A stretch of 13,818 bases of DNA from an uncultured Oscillospiraceae bacterium (lineage in GTDB: Bacteria; Bacillota; Clostridia; Oscillospirales; Acutalibacteraceae), in assembly GCA_958448165.1 (NCBI GenBank), contig CAUDCW010000027.1, forward strand, positions 1 through 13,818, written 5' to 3'. Positions 12,830 through 13,818 of the stretch are shown one piece after another; positions within the stretch are counted from its first letter, which is position 1, and each line of letters opens with the position of its first letter. Under the pieces are notes generated by a model. That model ran no database searches. It saw only the letters and a list, made by a program, of their open reading frames with translations, and was not told where the DNA came from. Position numbers and translations under genes: made by a program.

Positions 12830-13710
12830 GCCATATCGAGAAAAAAGAATTTGAAATATACCGCATTATTCCTCCACCGCCTGAATGGGACTTGCAGGAG
12901 TATATTCGGCAGTATATCCAGACCGGCGATGACAATTATTTCTATTGGTTCCTACACTATTACGAGCCGACGCTAAATGAAAAGGCGAAATCTTTTAGGA
13001 ATAAATATTCAATGGAAGAGCACTTTGCCGATATAAAGCAAAGCCTTGTAACAGGCTTATGCAAGGCTTTAATTAACTTCGATATTTCCATATCTCCGTT
13101 TCTGCCTTATGCGCAGAGGTATATGGAGCGTGAGGCGCATAACTATATCCGCACAATGCGGACGGGCTATTCCGTGCAAAGCGAATTTGAATACGCCCGA
13201 CTTCGTAAAGTGATGGATGTTTTCAATCATTCAGGCGGTGAGTTTACGGAGGAAACCATTTCACAGGTCGCAACGCAAATCGGTGAAAGCTACGAAAAAA
13301 CAAAGTCTATTATCGAGGGCGGCATCCTTACCGAAAATTATACGGATGTTCAGAGTAATGATGAGGACGACACAGGAACGACCGACTTCCTTCTGTCGGA
13401 TTCCTCGCTCAATCCCGAAAATATCTATTTCAAGCAGAAGCTTTATAACAAACTGTATGAAGCCTATGACAGCTTGGAATATACGGAGAAGATAATGCTC
13501 GCCCAACACCTCGGCTTTTGCCCAGAGTGTTTCAGCACTCGCTACGCTGACAAGAATGATTTAGACGAAAACGACAAGCCAAAAGAAAAGCTCATCAAAC
13601 CGCTACCTTATACCGACATTGCAACTGACCACGGGTTTAGCGATGCAGATACGGCAAAGAGGGTTTGTGTAAAAGCCTTTTCAAAAATAAAGCATTATTT
13701 GTTTAGCTAA
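12826..13710 (+). CDS. Sigma-70-like RNA polymerase factor encoded by the element
   Basis: This 294-residue protein resembles a group IV-style sigma factor. Residues about 60-115 (DIKQSLVTGLCKALINFD, then FLPYAQRYMEREAHNYIRTMR) match sigma region 2, which melts the -10 element and binds the core enzyme. The C-terminal part (LEYTEKIMLAQHLGF, then YTDIATDHGFSDADTAKRVCVKAFSKI) reads like the region 4 helix-turn-helix that recognises -35 elements. An unusual loop with CPEC and several charged residues interrupts region 4 near residue 230. The acidic linker between regions (QSNDEDDTGTTDF) is typical of short sigma factors. The start is the GTG at 12826, coupled to the DUF6076-like gene by overlap; an alternative would be a phage-type activator with the same fold. 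The TAA is at 13708-13710. Confidence 0.7.
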   Translation: MSHIEKKEFEIYRIIPPPPEWDLQEYIRQYIQTGDDNYFYWFLHYYEPTLNEKAKSFRNKYSMEEHFADIKQSLVTGLCKALINFDISISPFLPYAQRYMEREAHNYIRTMRTGYSVQSEFEYARLRKVMDVFNHSGGEFTEETISQVATQIGESYEKTKSIIEGGILTENYTDVQSNDEDDTGTTDFLLSDSSLNPENIYFKQKLYNKLYEAYDSLEYTEKIMLAQHLGFCPECFSTRYADKNDLDENDKPKEKLIKPLPYTDIATDHGFSDADTAKRVCVKAFSKIKHYLFS

Positions 13711-13765
13711 TTCATATTTGATATTTAAATAATGAATATTACATGACACTATCAATTCGGTACAT
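13711..13765. other. AT-rich right flank of the element
   Basis: This short AT-rich stretch has a weak inverted repeat (ATTCAT at 13710-13715 with ATGAAT at 13732-13737). The right element boundary may lie here. I see no gene and no clear terminator. Confidence 0.4.
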
Positions 13766-13818
13766 TGTAGGTTTGTCAATGATGTGTTACAAAATTAGAA
13801 AACTTCGCCGGTAGAAAG
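13766..13818. repeat. Terminal inverted repeat, right copy (53 bp)
   Basis: This is the exact reverse complement of 3-55. It starts 56 bp after the sigma-like stop codon and runs to the last base of the window, so the full repeat may be longer. Confidence 0.9.

Larger units (their letters stand above)
5108..13765. mobile_element. Integrative mobilizable element, Tn4451-like (recombinase, relaxase, partition genes)
   Basis: A large serine recombinase sits at one edge. Next to it are TnpW-like, ParB-like, MobP-type relaxase, MobC, ParR/ParM-like and Cys-rich VLP genes. No type IV secretion genes are present, so transfer would need a helper conjugative element. The limits are inferred: the left lies between the tRNA-Leu terminator and the recombinase stop codon, the right after the sigma-like gene. 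Large serine recombinases leave only very short direct repeats, and I could not identify the core dinucleotides. Confidence 0.7.

Noticed and set aside
11667..13758. A 12-bp inverted match (GAATTGATAGTG at 11667-11678; its complement at 13747-13758) as element-end repeats
   Set aside because: It does not extend beyond 12 bases, and matches of this length are expected several times by chance in a window this size.

Overview
The window looks like accessory DNA from a low-to-moderate GC Gram-positive gut-type bacterium. A Clostridia/Oscillospiraceae-like host is my inference, based on AGGAGG-type ribosome sites, textbook sigma-70 (SigA) type promoters, a Cys-rich-VLP gene, and a Tn4451-like recombinase/TnpW/relaxase cassette. 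No single gene proves the species.

Region A (1-3660) is phage or prophage DNA on the plus strand. It holds a 5'-truncated unknown gene, a small P-loop nucleotide-kinase-like protein, and a dUTPase gene split by a self-splicing-type group I intron (1798-2981) that carries a LAGLIDADG homing endonuclease. An excisionase-like HTH protein follows. The region ends at an attachment site: the 3' half of a tRNA, probably Arg-UCU, from the anticodon loop to CCA. Repeated GTTGTCAAA motifs lie on both sides of this core. A strong promoter and a strong terminator bracket it, so it may be transcribed as a short RNA.

Region B (3661-5107) is chromosome-like and partly decayed. It contains a 45-codon reading frame that may be a remnant, a flavodoxin-type lipoprotein pseudogene with one frameshift and one nonsense codon, and an intact tRNA-Leu(CAG) with a candidate upstream promoter and its terminator.

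Region C (about 5108-13765) is an integrative mobilizable element. A minus-strand series reads Cys-rich VLP protein, ParM-like actin ATPase, ParR-like protein, non-coding oriT-like region, MobC, MobP-type relaxase, ParB-like protein, TnpW-like protein and large serine recombinase. Many of these genes overlap by 1 to 29 nt. A divergent plus-strand pair encodes a DUF6076-like zinc-finger protein and a sigma-factor-like protein, coupled by a GTGA overlap. MobC and ParM carry single-base frameshifts, ParB carries an in-frame TAA, and the recombinase has lost one predicted zinc ligand. Either the element is decaying or the consensus has errors.

The window ends are a 53-bp perfect inverted repeat (3-55 and 13766-13818). 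The left copy interrupts a phage reading frame. This may be a real dispersed repeat or an assembly-end effect.

The most notable items are the dUTPase intron, the double-armed tRNA-half attachment site, and the mobilizable element that carries both ParMR-like and ParB-like partition genes plus its own sigma-like protein.
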